Below, piece after piece: positions 19,544-25,900 of a DNA stretch of 64,000 nt; positions within the stretch are counted from its first letter, which is position 1, and every line of letters begins with the position of its first letter. The position numbers and the translations under genes are program-made. Source of the DNA: Urbifossiella sp046350095 (GTDB lineage Bacteria > Planctomycetota > Planctomycetia > Gemmatales > Gemmataceae); NCBI GenBank assembly GCA_046350095.1, contig JAXMBA010000009.1:186001-250000 (forward strand). Reading direction: 5' to 3'. The notes under the pieces were generated by a model. The model was not told the DNA's origin, did no database searches, and saw only the letters and a program-made list of their open reading frames with translations.

Positions 19544-20602
19544 ATGCCCGCCGCGCCCCGGGCGGCCGCGCTCGCTCTCGGCCTGGTTCTGGCCGTGTTC
19601 ATCACCGACCTGAACCTACCGCTCGGCGTCGCGGCCGCGGTGCCTTACACGTTCGCCGTTCTTCTGGCCCTCCGCGTGCCAGCTTCGTGGTTCGCGCCGG
19701 CAGTCGCCGGCCTGTGCGGCGTTCTCACGGTGGCGAAGTTGCACCTCCACCCCGAGCGCGGAACCACCGAGTACTGGAAAGTGCTCGTCAACCGCGGACT
19801 GGCGCTGTTCTCGATCGGCATGACGCTGTTCCTGGGCGTGCTGCGCCGTCGCGCCGACGACGCCCGCCGCCGGGCCGAGGAGGAGACGCGCGAGCACCTG
19901 GCGGCGCTGGCCCACCTCGATCGTCTACACTCCGCCGGGCAGTTGGCGACCGGGCTGGCTCACGAGGTGAACCAGCCGCTCGCCGCGATCGGACTCCAGG
20001 CGGAAGTGGCCGCCCGGCTCGCGGCGGAGGCCGAACACGGGCCGGCGCTTGCAGCGTGTCTCGTGGAGATCGCGGCGCAGTCGCAACGGGCCGGCGAGAT
20101 CGTAAACTCACTCCGGCGGCTGACCGCGCGCGGCCACCCGACCCCGGCGGCACTCGACATGAACCAGGTTGTCGGCGGCGCGGTCCGCGTCGTCGAGTGG
20201 GAAGCCTGTCGTGCCGGGGCCGCCGTATCCGTACAACTAAAAGTACCTCTCCCGCCCGTTTGGGGCGACAGCGTTCAGTTGGAGCAGGTCGTCTTCAACC
20301 TGCTGATCAACGCCGTCCAGGCGGTCGCAGAGAAACCCGGCCCGCGGGACGTTCGCGTCGAGACCGGGGCCGCGGCGGACGTGGTGATCGTGACCGTCCG
20401 CGACACCGGCCGGGGCCTCGGGGACGGCGATCCGGACCGGGTGTTCGAGCGGTTCTATACGACGAAGCCGGGTGGCATGGGCGTCGGGCTGTCGATCAGC
20501 CGCGCGGTCGTAGAGGGGCACGGCGGGAAGTTGTGGGCCGCGAACGACCCGGCGGGCGGGGCGGTGTTCTCGTTCCACCTACCTGCCGACCAGAGGAACT
20601 GA
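19544..20602 (+). CDS. FixL-like sensor histidine kinase
   Basis: A 352-residue membrane histidine kinase. The N-terminal 100 residues hold three to four hydrophobic helices with no periplasmic sensor domain or PAS visible, then a charged linker (RRRADDARRRAEEETREHLA). The HisKA box carries H140 in GLAHEVNQPLAAI, the variant typical of the FixL/DctB group. The HATPase domain shows the N-box LLINAVQA, DTGRGLG and GMGVGLSISR. The ATG directly follows the preceding stop. It presumably phosphorylates the FixJ-type regulator immediately downstream (gap 5 bases). Signal unknown. Confidence 0.93.
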   Translation: MPAAPRAAALALGLVLAVFITDLNLPLGVAAAVPYTFAVLLALRVPASWFAPAVAGLCGVLTVAKLHLHPERGTTEYWKVLVNRGLALFSIGMTLFLGVLRRRADDARRRAEEETREHLAALAHLDRLHSAGQLATGLAHEVNQPLAAIGLQAEVAARLAAEAEHGPALAACLVEIAAQSQRAGEIVNSLRRLTARGHPTPAALDMNQVVGGAVRVVEWEACRAGAAVSVQLKVPLPPVWGDSVQLEQVVFNLLINAVQAVAEKPGPRDVRVETGAAADVVIVTVRDTGRGLGDGDPDRVFERFYTTKPGGMGVGLSISRAVVEGHGGKLWAANDPAGGAVFSFHLPADQRN

Positions 20603-20607
20603 CCGAC

Positions 20608-21225
20608 GTGTGTGTCGAGCCGACGATCTTCGTGGTGGACGACGACGCGGGCGTCAGCCGCGCGCTGGCCAGCGCCGGGGCGCTGCTCGGTCACCCGGTG
20701 AGGGCGTTCGCGTCGGCGGCCGAGTTCCTCGCCGCGTACGACCCGGCCGCGCCCGGCTGCCTTGTTCTCGACATCAAGATGCCCGGGATGACTGGCCTGG
20801 AACTCCAGCGAAAGCTGTCCGACGACGGCGTGCGGCTGCCGGTGGTCATGGTGAGCGGTCACGCCGACGTGCGGATCGCCGTGGAGGCGATGACGCTCGG
20901 CGCTCTGACGCTGTTGGAGAAGCCGTTCCGGCTAGACGAACTGATGGCGCACCTGCGTGCGGCGCTGGCCCGCGATGCGGCGGCGAGGGCCGCGGCGGAG
21001 CGTCAGGACGCTGCTGTGGCGAGGCTCGCGGCGCTGACGCCCAAGGAGCGCGAGGTGCTGGAGCGGATCGCCCGCGGGGCGACGAACAAGGACATCGCCG
21101 CCGAGCTAGGCCTGAGCGTGCGGGCGGTCGAGGACCGCAGGGCGCGGCTGATGAAAAAGATGGACGCCCGCTCGGTCGCCGATCTGGTGTGGGTCATCTC
21201 TGCAAGCGGCAGCCCCGGGGTGTAG
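20608..21225 (+). CDS. FixJ-family response regulator
   Basis: A 205-residue two-domain regulator. The receiver has the acidic pocket VVDDD (11-13), phospho-acceptor D55 in VLDIKMPG and K105 in LLEKPF. The LuxR-type HTH follows at about 143-200 (LTPKEREVLERIARGATNKD, then AAELGLSVRAVEDRRA). GTG 20608 was chosen because it opens the receiver directly; AGAGGA lies about 11 bases upstream. It pairs with the kinase ending at 20602. The gene abuts the convergent SelW-like gene with no gap (stop at 21225, neighbour's stop at 21226). Confidence 0.93.
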   Translation: MCVEPTIFVVDDDAGVSRALASAGALLGHPVRAFASAAEFLAAYDPAAPGCLVLDIKMPGMTGLELQRKLSDDGVRLPVVMVSGHADVRIAVEAMTLGALTLLEKPFRLDELMAHLRAALARDAAARAAAERQDAAVARLAALTPKEREVLERIARGATNKDIAAELGLSVRAVEDRRARLMKKMDARSVADLVWVISASGSPGV

Positions 21226-21462
21226 CTACTTCAGCCGCCCGCCGACGGCACTCACCATCGCGTCCTCGGCGGGGAAGGTGCCGGTCGCCAGCTTCGAATA
21301 GACGAGTTCGCCGTTCACGACCAACTCGAAACAGCCCCCGCGGGACGGGATCAGCCGCAGGCTCAAAATCTTCTGCTTGTACGCGGTGAGCACCTTGGCC
21401 GCCAAACTGACGGCCTTCGGCTCGTACCCTCACGCCGCGCAGTAGGTCAGGTCGATGGTCAT
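21226..21462 (-). CDS. SelW/Rdx-family selenoprotein with in-frame TGA (Sec11)
   Basis: Read from ATG 21462, the frame encodes 78 residues to a TAG at 21226-21228 with one internal TGA (21430-21432) at codon 11. Translating it as selenocysteine (U) gives MTIDLTYCAAUGYEPKA, matching the YC-x-x-U-GY redox motif of SelW. The rest follows the Rdx/SelW thioredoxin-like fold: a Lys-rich helix, LRLIPSRGGCFELVVNG, then ELVYSKLATGTFP. The length is normal for the family (about 75-95). A stem-loop fitting the bacterial SECIS model lies just downstream of the TGA. The sequence shows an uninterrupted conserved protein except for TGA at the Cys/Sec position. Decoding as Sec is inferred and needs selA/B/C/D elsewhere; a Cys-to-stop mutation is the alternative but is unlikely at precisely this site. 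The ribosome-binding site is weak (AGAG). Confidence 0.87.
21397..21415 (-). promoter_or_regulatory. Candidate bacterial SECIS element
   Basis: On the minus strand, 14 bases after the TGA, GGCCGTC (21415-21409) pairs with GGCGGCC (21403-21397), including one G-U pair, around the 5-base loop AGTTT. The loop begins 21 bases after the TGA and has a G within its first two bases. Both fit the published bSECIS model (loop 16-37 bases from UGA, G in the first two loop positions). Confidence 0.65.
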
Positions 21463-21488
21463 GGTGCATCTCTGATGTGTCTCGGGGG

Positions 21489-22208
21489 TCAGGCTGCTCC
21501 GTCGCCGCCGCGGAGGAATGGCGTCAGGTCCATGCCGGTGTAGACAACCACGTATGTGACGCCGGCGGCGAGGTGCCCGTACAGTTTCGTCGAGCAGTGC
21601 GACGCCTGTTCCTCGCGGAGGGCGTCCAACTTGAACCAGGTGTCCCGAAAGGCGTACACCTTCGCCACCCCGGGGCCGTTCCGCTCCCGGAACACGAGCA
21701 CCGGTACGTCGCGCCCTTGTACCGATTCGATGCCGGCGTGGATGAACAGGTTCGGGTCGAGCGGCGGGAGTTCCGGCAGTCGCTGGGACTTCAGGAATGC
21801 CGAGATCTGCTTTTCAGCCCCCTGCGGCATCGCCAGTTCGTCGGCCCGTACGAGTAGCCCCGCCACGTCCGCCTGGGGTCGTGCGGCGGTGTAGACGCCG
21901 AGCGCCAAGCCGCACGTGACCAACACCGACGCGGCGGCAGCGAGCAACCGGAACGTCTTACGTCGAAGAACGGCTCCACGGCGGGCTGAAGCTTCCGCGA
22001 ACAACTGGTCGCGAAGCCCGTCGGGGACCGGCACGGCCCGCATCGCGCGGCCGACTACCGCGTCGAAGCCGGTGAGCGCCCGACCGGCCGCGGCACAGGC
22101 CGGGCAGCCGGCCAGGTGGCGGTCGAGGGCAGACGTCGCGTCCGGATCCAATTCGTCGGACCCGGGGCGGCGGAGTCGCAGGTAGAACTGTGCGTCGCGG
22201 CAGTCCAT
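21489..22208 (-). CDS. Anti-sigma factor with zinc-binding domain
   Basis: A 239-residue single-pass membrane protein. The N-terminal anti-sigma domain has the zinc motif H31-x3-C35-x2-C38 (HLAGCPAC) with an upstream Cys at position 3. One membrane helix lies near 88-107 (LLAAAASVLVTCGLALGVYT), and the roughly 130-residue extracytoplasmic part is of unknown fold. It binds and inhibits its partner ECF sigma factor, encoded 40 bases upstream, until an envelope signal releases it. The transcription order sigma to anti-sigma is typical. The extracytoplasmic domain carries conserved-looking VQGRDVPVLVFRERNG and YVVVYTGMDLTPFL segments that may sense the signal. Confidence 0.88.
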   Translation of the reverse strand: MDCRDAQFYLRLRRPGSDELDPDATSALDRHLAGCPACAAAGRALTGFDAVVGRAMRAVPVPDGLRDQLFAEASARRGAVLRRKTFRLLAAAASVLVTCGLALGVYTAARPQADVAGLLVRADELAMPQGAEKQISAFLKSQRLPELPPLDPNLFIHAGIESVQGRDVPVLVFRERNGPGVAKVYAFRDTWFKLDALREEQASHCSTKLYGHLAAGVTYVVVYTGMDLTPFLRGGDGAA

Positions 22209-22247
22209 AAATCCAACGTTTCGCGCCGTCGCGGAGAGTGAGTACGG

Positions 22248-22763
22248 TCAGGGCTGCGGGTGGGTACCGTTCGCGGCGGTCGGCGCCAGCCGGGTGCGAA
22301 GGTAAGCCCGCCCGCGGGCGATTCGGGACATCACGGTGCCGATGGGGATACCCATCTGCTCGGCGATGTCGGCGTAGCTGAACTCCTCGAAATGGAACAG
22401 AATCAGTGGTGTGCGGAACGCCTCATCCAGGTCATCAAGTGCCTCCTGGAGTCGGGCGGGCTCGATGTCCGGTTGCTCCGCCGGCGCACGCTCCGCGAAA
22501 TCCCCCACGGCGTCAAGGGGAACCGTTCGGTGCCGCTTGGCGTCTCGGACGCGGTGCAGGTAGGCGTTTCGCAGGATGCGATAAAGCCAGGCCTTGGCAC
22601 GGTCCGGGTCGCGGAGTTGGGGCAGCCGGTCGATCGCCTTGCGGAACGCCTCCTGGGTCAAGTCTTCAGCGTCGGTCGAGGTACCGGATAGGCGGTAAGC
22701 GTACCGGTAAAGCCCCTGGTAATGCTCATCGATCAGTTGGTGCAGGCCGACGGCTGAGCCCAT
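22248..22763 (-). CDS. ECF RNA polymerase sigma factor
   Basis: A roughly 171-residue ECF sigma. Region 2 contains YRYAYRLSGTSTDAEDLTQE and the -10 recognition helix FRKAIDRL...KAWLYRILRN. Region 4 contains FRTPLILFHFEEFSYADIAE followed by the HTH MGIPIGTVMSRIARGRAYLR. Start ATG 22763 (or GTG 22766) follows AGGGTGG. It lies directly upstream of its anti-sigma gene and is probably autoregulated through the bipartite motif at 22784-22810. Confidence 0.95.
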   Translation of the reverse strand: MGSAVGLHQLIDEHYQGLYRYAYRLSGTSTDAEDLTQEAFRKAIDRLPQLRDPDRAKAWLYRILRNAYLHRVRDAKRHRTVPLDAVGDFAERAPAEQPDIEPARLQEALDDLDEAFRTPLILFHFEEFSYADIAEQMGIPIGTVMSRIARGRAYLRTRLAPTAANGTHPQP

Positions 22764-22783
22764 CACACCACCCTACATCTTGG

Positions 22784-22810
22784 GAACCCGAACCCGGGCA
22801 CTTTATTCCC
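22784..22810 (-). promoter_or_regulatory. Candidate ECF-type promoter for sigma/anti-sigma operon
   Basis: On the minus strand GGGAATAA (22810-22803) is followed after 13 bases by GGGTTC (22789-22784), about 20 bases before the sigma start. The same arrangement with identical spacing occurs in the opposite direction at 23023-23049. Two matching bipartite motifs flanking one gap suggest a shared regulator, most simply the ECF sigma itself. Confidence 0.45.
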
Positions 22811-23022
22811 CAGAATGTTCGCCTGAACGGGATCCAACTTCACGGGCAACGGTGGAGGAGAACCGACTACCCGCCGATTTGAGAGGGTGACAGATAGGCG
22901 AGACGGTCGCCAATTGGTGTCACAAATCGTTTGCTAGTAGCATTTTGTGTCACGCCTGATTCTCGGGTTGCTCACCAGCTCGCAACCTGGCGGGGAAAAA
23001 GCAGCTGTCGGGGGAATTTTCC

Positions 23023-23049
23023 GGGAATAAGACACGTGTGGCTGGGTCT
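23023..23049 (+). promoter_or_regulatory. Candidate ECF-type promoter upstream of small lipoprotein
   Basis: GGGAATAA (23023-23030), then 13 bases, then GGGTCT (23044-23049) points toward the lipoprotein gene starting at 23178. It mirrors the motif upstream of the ECF sigma gene. The implied leader would be about 120 bases. Confidence 0.4.
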
Positions 23050-23177
23050 TGTGATGCGTGGGCGGTGCCGGCTTGACCGGTACCCGCCCAACAGACGAGA
23101 GGACCGCGGTCGGACTGCCCGGCCGGGAGAGTTACCTCCTCGTATTTCCACCGCACCCCGTTCCTGTGGAGTTTCCG

Positions 23178-23276
23178 ATGAAGAAGATCGTCATGGCTCT
23201 GGTTCTCGCCGTCACCGTCGTCGGCGTCGTGGGCTGCGGCGGCGCCAGCCCGACCACCAAGACCAGCACCAAGTAA
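23178..23276 (+). CDS. 32-residue lipoprotein
   Basis: MKKIVMALVLAVTVVGVVGC is a complete lipoprotein signal peptide with lipobox V-V-G-C at residue 20. Only twelve residues follow (GGASPTTKTSTK), so the mature peptide is a lipid-anchored Thr/Lys-rich tail. GTGGAG sits upstream of the ATG. The adjacent terminator-like hairpin and a second tiny lipoprotein gene support a real transcript. It may be analogous to small envelope-tethered lipoproteins such as entericidins, but that is only an analogy of size. Confidence 0.75.
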   Translation: MKKIVMALVLAVTVVGVVGCGGASPTTKTSTK

Positions 23277-23300
23277 GTCGGATCGGAGCGCGGCTCCCTC

Positions 23301-23328
23301 GGGGCCGGTCGCTTCGGCGACCGGCCCC
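23301..23328 (+). terminator. 12-bp UUCG hairpin after first small lipoprotein
   Basis: GGGGCCGGTCGC (23301-23312) pairs perfectly with 23317-23328 around the hyperstable tetraloop TTCG. The T-tract downstream is weak (GTGTCGTTT), so it may be a processing or stability hairpin rather than a full terminator. Confidence 0.7.
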
Positions 23329-23362
23329 GTGTCGTTTGGCTGTCCCGTTTGGAGGGTAGACG

Positions 23363-23491
23363 ATGCGACGCACCCGCTGCTCGTTAGCGGCGCTGGCACT
23401 ACTGACGGGATTGGCGGCCGGCTGCGGCCGCGGCGGCGAGCGGAACAAGAACCTCGACCACGACCGCCCCAAGGCGACCGAGAAGCGCTAG
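23363..23491 (+). CDS. 42-residue lipoprotein
   Basis: The ATG at 23363 has GGAGG 7 bases upstream. The product starts MRRTRCSLAALALLTGLAAG with Cys at 21, giving lipobox L-A-A-G-C, followed by a short charged tail (GRGGERNKNLDHDRPKATEK). It is the second of two tandem tiny lipoprotein genes and is followed by a strong terminator. Function unknown; co-regulation with the first is likely from proximity. Confidence 0.72.
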   Translation: MRRTRCSLAALALLTGLAAGCGRGGERNKNLDHDRPKATEKR

Positions 23492-23518
23492 TCGTTCCCG
23501 TCTGATGTCTCACGAATA

Positions 23519-23548
23519 AAGGCCACTCGTTGCACCGGGTGGCCTTTT
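23519..23548 (+). terminator. Rho-independent terminator
   Basis: AAGGCCACTC pairs with GGGTGGCCTT (one G-T pair) and the 3' arm runs into TTTT. It ends the small-lipoprotein transcript and faces the 3' end of rho. Confidence 0.8.
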
Positions 23549-23584
23549 CGCGTTCTGACGCAGGTTGCCTGACGGACCGACCGG

Positions 23585-25066
23585 TCAGCCCCCCTGGGTC
23601 ATGCTTGCCAGGAAGTCGGCGTTCGTCTTGTGCTTCCCGAGTTGCTTCAGAAGCAAGTCCATCGCCTCGACCGGGTTCATGTCCGCCAGAACTTTGTGCA
23701 TCATGTCGACGAGCCGTAATTCGTCTTCAGTCCGCAGCAGTTCCTCCTTACGGGTGCCGCTGCGGTTGATGTCCACGGCCGGGTAGACGCGGCGGTCCAC
23801 CATCCGCCGGTCGAGGTGAACCTCCATGTTGCCAGTACCCTTGAACTCCTCGAAGATGACCTCGTCCATCTTCGAACCGGTGTCGACCAGGGCCGTGGCC
23901 AGGATGGTGAGGCTGCCGCCTTCCTCGATGTTCCGGGCGGCGCCGAAGAATCGCTTCGGCTTGTGCAGGGCGGTCGCGTCGAGGCCGCCCGAGAGCAGCT
24001 TTCCGGAGCCCGGCGACGCCGTGTTGTACGCCCGCGCCAGCCGGGTGATGCTGTCCAGCAGGATGACCACGTCGGTGCCGTACTCCACCAGTCGCTTGGC
24101 CTTCTCGATCACCATCTCGCTGACCTGGATGTGCCGCTCCGGCGGCTCGTCGAACGTGCTGCTGACCACCTCTACCCGTTCACCGACGACCGTGCGGCTC
24201 ATGTCCGTCACCTCCTCGGGCCGCTCGTCGATCAGGAGGACGATGACGTAGCTGTCTGGGTGGTTCTTGATGATGGCGTTGGCCATCTTCTGGAGCAGCA
24301 CGGTCTTGCCGGTCCGCGGCGGGGCCACGATCACGCCGCGCTGCCCCTTGCCGATCGGGGCCACCAAGTCGATCACTCGCATGTCCAATTCTTCGGGCGT
24401 CGTTTCGAGGCGGAGCCGCTGGTCCGGGTGGAGCGGCGTCAGGTCGTCAAAGACGGTCTTGTGCGTCAGGAGGTCGGGGTCCTGGTAGTTGATCGCCTCG
24501 ACCCGCAGCAGGGCGAAGTAGCGCTCGTTCTCCTTCGGCGGGCGGACCTGGCCGGCGACGACGCTGCCGGTGCGGAGGCCGAACCGGCGAATCTGGCTCG
24601 GCGAGATGTAGATGTCGTCGGGGCAGGGGAGGTAGTTGTAGTCCGGGCTGCGGAGGAAGCCGAAGGCGTCCGGCAGCACCTCCAGCGTCCCCTCGCCGAT
24701 CATCAGGCCGTTCTGCTTGACCCGCGCCTTGATGATCAGGAAGATCAGGTCTTGCTTCTTCAGGCCGACCATGTCCTCCTTGGCGATGCCGTCCTCGCGC
24801 GCCGCGGCCTGGAGTTGCGCCACGGTCATGTGCTGGAGTTGGGTGATGAACGTGTTCCCGCGCTTAATCTCCTCGTAGCGCGAGTTCGTCTCAGCGTCGA
24901 ACCCGTGCTCGCGGGTGTCGGCCGGTGCTCGTGCCGGCGCCGGCGCCCGGTCCACGATGCCGGCGGCGAATTCGTCGTCCGGCTCGGAACCGGCGGGGTG
25001 GGGTGTGTTGGAGGGCATGGTTCGGCGGCGTGCTTGCTTGGGGGTGGATTCCAGAATGTCCGACAT
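23585..25066 (-). CDS. rho: Transcription termination factor Rho
   Basis: A 493-residue Rho. The N-terminal 60 residues are a Pro/Ala/Arg-rich extension, followed by the Rho-N helical domain (TVAQLQAAAREDGIAKED), the cold-shock-like RNA-binding domain (GTLEVLPDAFGFLRSPDYNY), Walker A APPRTGKT, VLLIDERPEEVTDM, the Q-loop and R-loop region (LDATALHKPKRFFGAARNIE) and ILATALVDTGSKMDEVIFEE. It is the hexameric RNA helicase that ends Rho-dependent transcripts. ATG 25066 has GGAGG 8 bases upstream. It lies downstream of polA and coaE on the same strand with gaps of 43 and 158 bases. Confidence 0.98.
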   Translation of the reverse strand: MSDILESTPKQARRRTMPSNTPHPAGSEPDDEFAAGIVDRAPAPARAPADTREHGFDAETNSRYEEIKRGNTFITQLQHMTVAQLQAAAREDGIAKEDMVGLKKQDLIFLIIKARVKQNGLMIGEGTLEVLPDAFGFLRSPDYNYLPCPDDIYISPSQIRRFGLRTGSVVAGQVRPPKENERYFALLRVEAINYQDPDLLTHKTVFDDLTPLHPDQRLRLETTPEELDMRVIDLVAPIGKGQRGVIVAPPRTGKTVLLQKMANAIIKNHPDSYVIVLLIDERPEEVTDMSRTVVGERVEVVSSTFDEPPERHIQVSEMVIEKAKRLVEYGTDVVILLDSITRLARAYNTASPGSGKLLSGGLDATALHKPKRFFGAARNIEEGGSLTILATALVDTGSKMDEVIFEEFKGTGNMEVHLDRRMVDRRVYPAVDINRSGTRKEELLRTEDELRLVDMMHKVLADMNPVEAMDLLLKQLGKHKTNADFLASMTQGG

Positions 25067-25224
25067 GAAGGAACCTCCGACCGGCGGGCGATCGAGCAGG
25101 GTCGTGCGGCGGGTCCGGCGGGGCGGCGGGTGCCTGCCCGTGAACGCCGGTGACCGGGGAAGGACGAACCGCACGACCAATCAACCTGGGGAGACCGGCG
25201 AGTCGCACCACGCAATGACCGCAA

Positions 25225-25857
25225 CTAGCCGGTCGGTAGTCCCCACTGACGAAGCAACTCATCCAACTTACGGCCGAGTACTTCAGGCCCGGCGTCGTTG
25301 ACCAACACGGCGTCTGCCGCGGCCATTTTACGCTCGGCCGGCCACTGAGCGGCTTCGCGTGCGGCCAGTTCTTCTTCGCTCCAGCCGCTTCGGGCCGCGA
25401 CCCGGGCCAACCGCAGAGTGCGGGGGGCGTCCACGTAGACGACCTTGTCGCAAACCCCGTCCCAGCCGGCTTCTAGCATTACCGCGGCGTCCAGCACGAC
25501 GAACCGGGCGGCGGGGTCGGTCTGTGCCGCAGCGAGCGCCGCCTCGGCCTGCACCCGGATATACGGAAGCACAACCGCCTCCAGGGCACGCCGTGCATGA
25601 TTTTTTTGGAAAACGATCCGGCCTAGCGCGCGACGGTCAATCCGGCCGTCAGGGCGGAGAAGGTTCGCCTGATCACCCCACAAACGAAGCACAGACTGGC
25701 GAATTTCGGTATTTTCGAGCGCGCTGTGACCGAGGGCGTCGGCATCAACCATGATGCCACCCCGGTCGGTGAGAAGGCGGGCGGCCGTGCTCTTCCCGGC
25801 GCCGATGCCGCCGATCAGCCCGATCACCGGCTTCGACCCGTGCCGCCAGCGAGACAT
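25225..25857 (-). CDS. coaE: Dephospho-CoA kinase
   Basis: A 210-residue P-loop kinase: IGLIGGIGAGKST near residue 12, DADALGH, the lid with RRALGRIVFQ, and VLDAAVMLEAGWD for the substrate site. It phosphorylates dephospho-CoA to CoA, the last step of CoA synthesis. ATG 25857 follows GGAGG at a good spacing. The polA stop is 43 bases upstream, so the two are probably co-transcribed, an arrangement common in several bacterial phyla. Confidence 0.96.
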   Translation of the reverse strand: MSRWRHGSKPVIGLIGGIGAGKSTAARLLTDRGGIMVDADALGHSALENTEIRQSVLRLWGDQANLLRPDGRIDRRALGRIVFQKNHARRALEAVVLPYIRVQAEAALAAAQTDPAARFVVLDAAVMLEAGWDGVCDKVVYVDAPRTLRLARVAARSGWSEEELAAREAAQWPAERKMAAADAVLVNDAGPEVLGRKLDELLRQWGLPTG

Positions 25858-25900
25858 ATCGCCTCCGCGTCGAATCGTCGTCCGCGCCACGGACGCTGCG

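Larger units (their letters stand above)
22764..23177. other. 414-base divergent intergenic region
   Basis: No coding sequence is credible here. It holds the two outward-facing GGGAATAA motifs and a pair of GGTGTCAC/TGTGTCAC direct repeats near 22916-22955, about 33 bases apart. An AT-richer patch (about 22910-22950) surrounds these repeats. Beyond these I see nothing recognisable. Confidence 0.6.

Noticed and set aside
21430..21432. TGA at codon 11 as an inactivating mutation
   Set aside because: The TGA is at the Sec position of SelW, the rest of the frame is intact, and a SECIS-like hairpin follows. The possibility stays open until sel genes are found.
21194..21469. 91-residue minus-strand frame over the SelW locus
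   Set aside because: It has Arg/Gly-rich composition without family features and overlaps the FixJ gene; the frame interrupted by TGA encodes the recognisable SelW protein instead.
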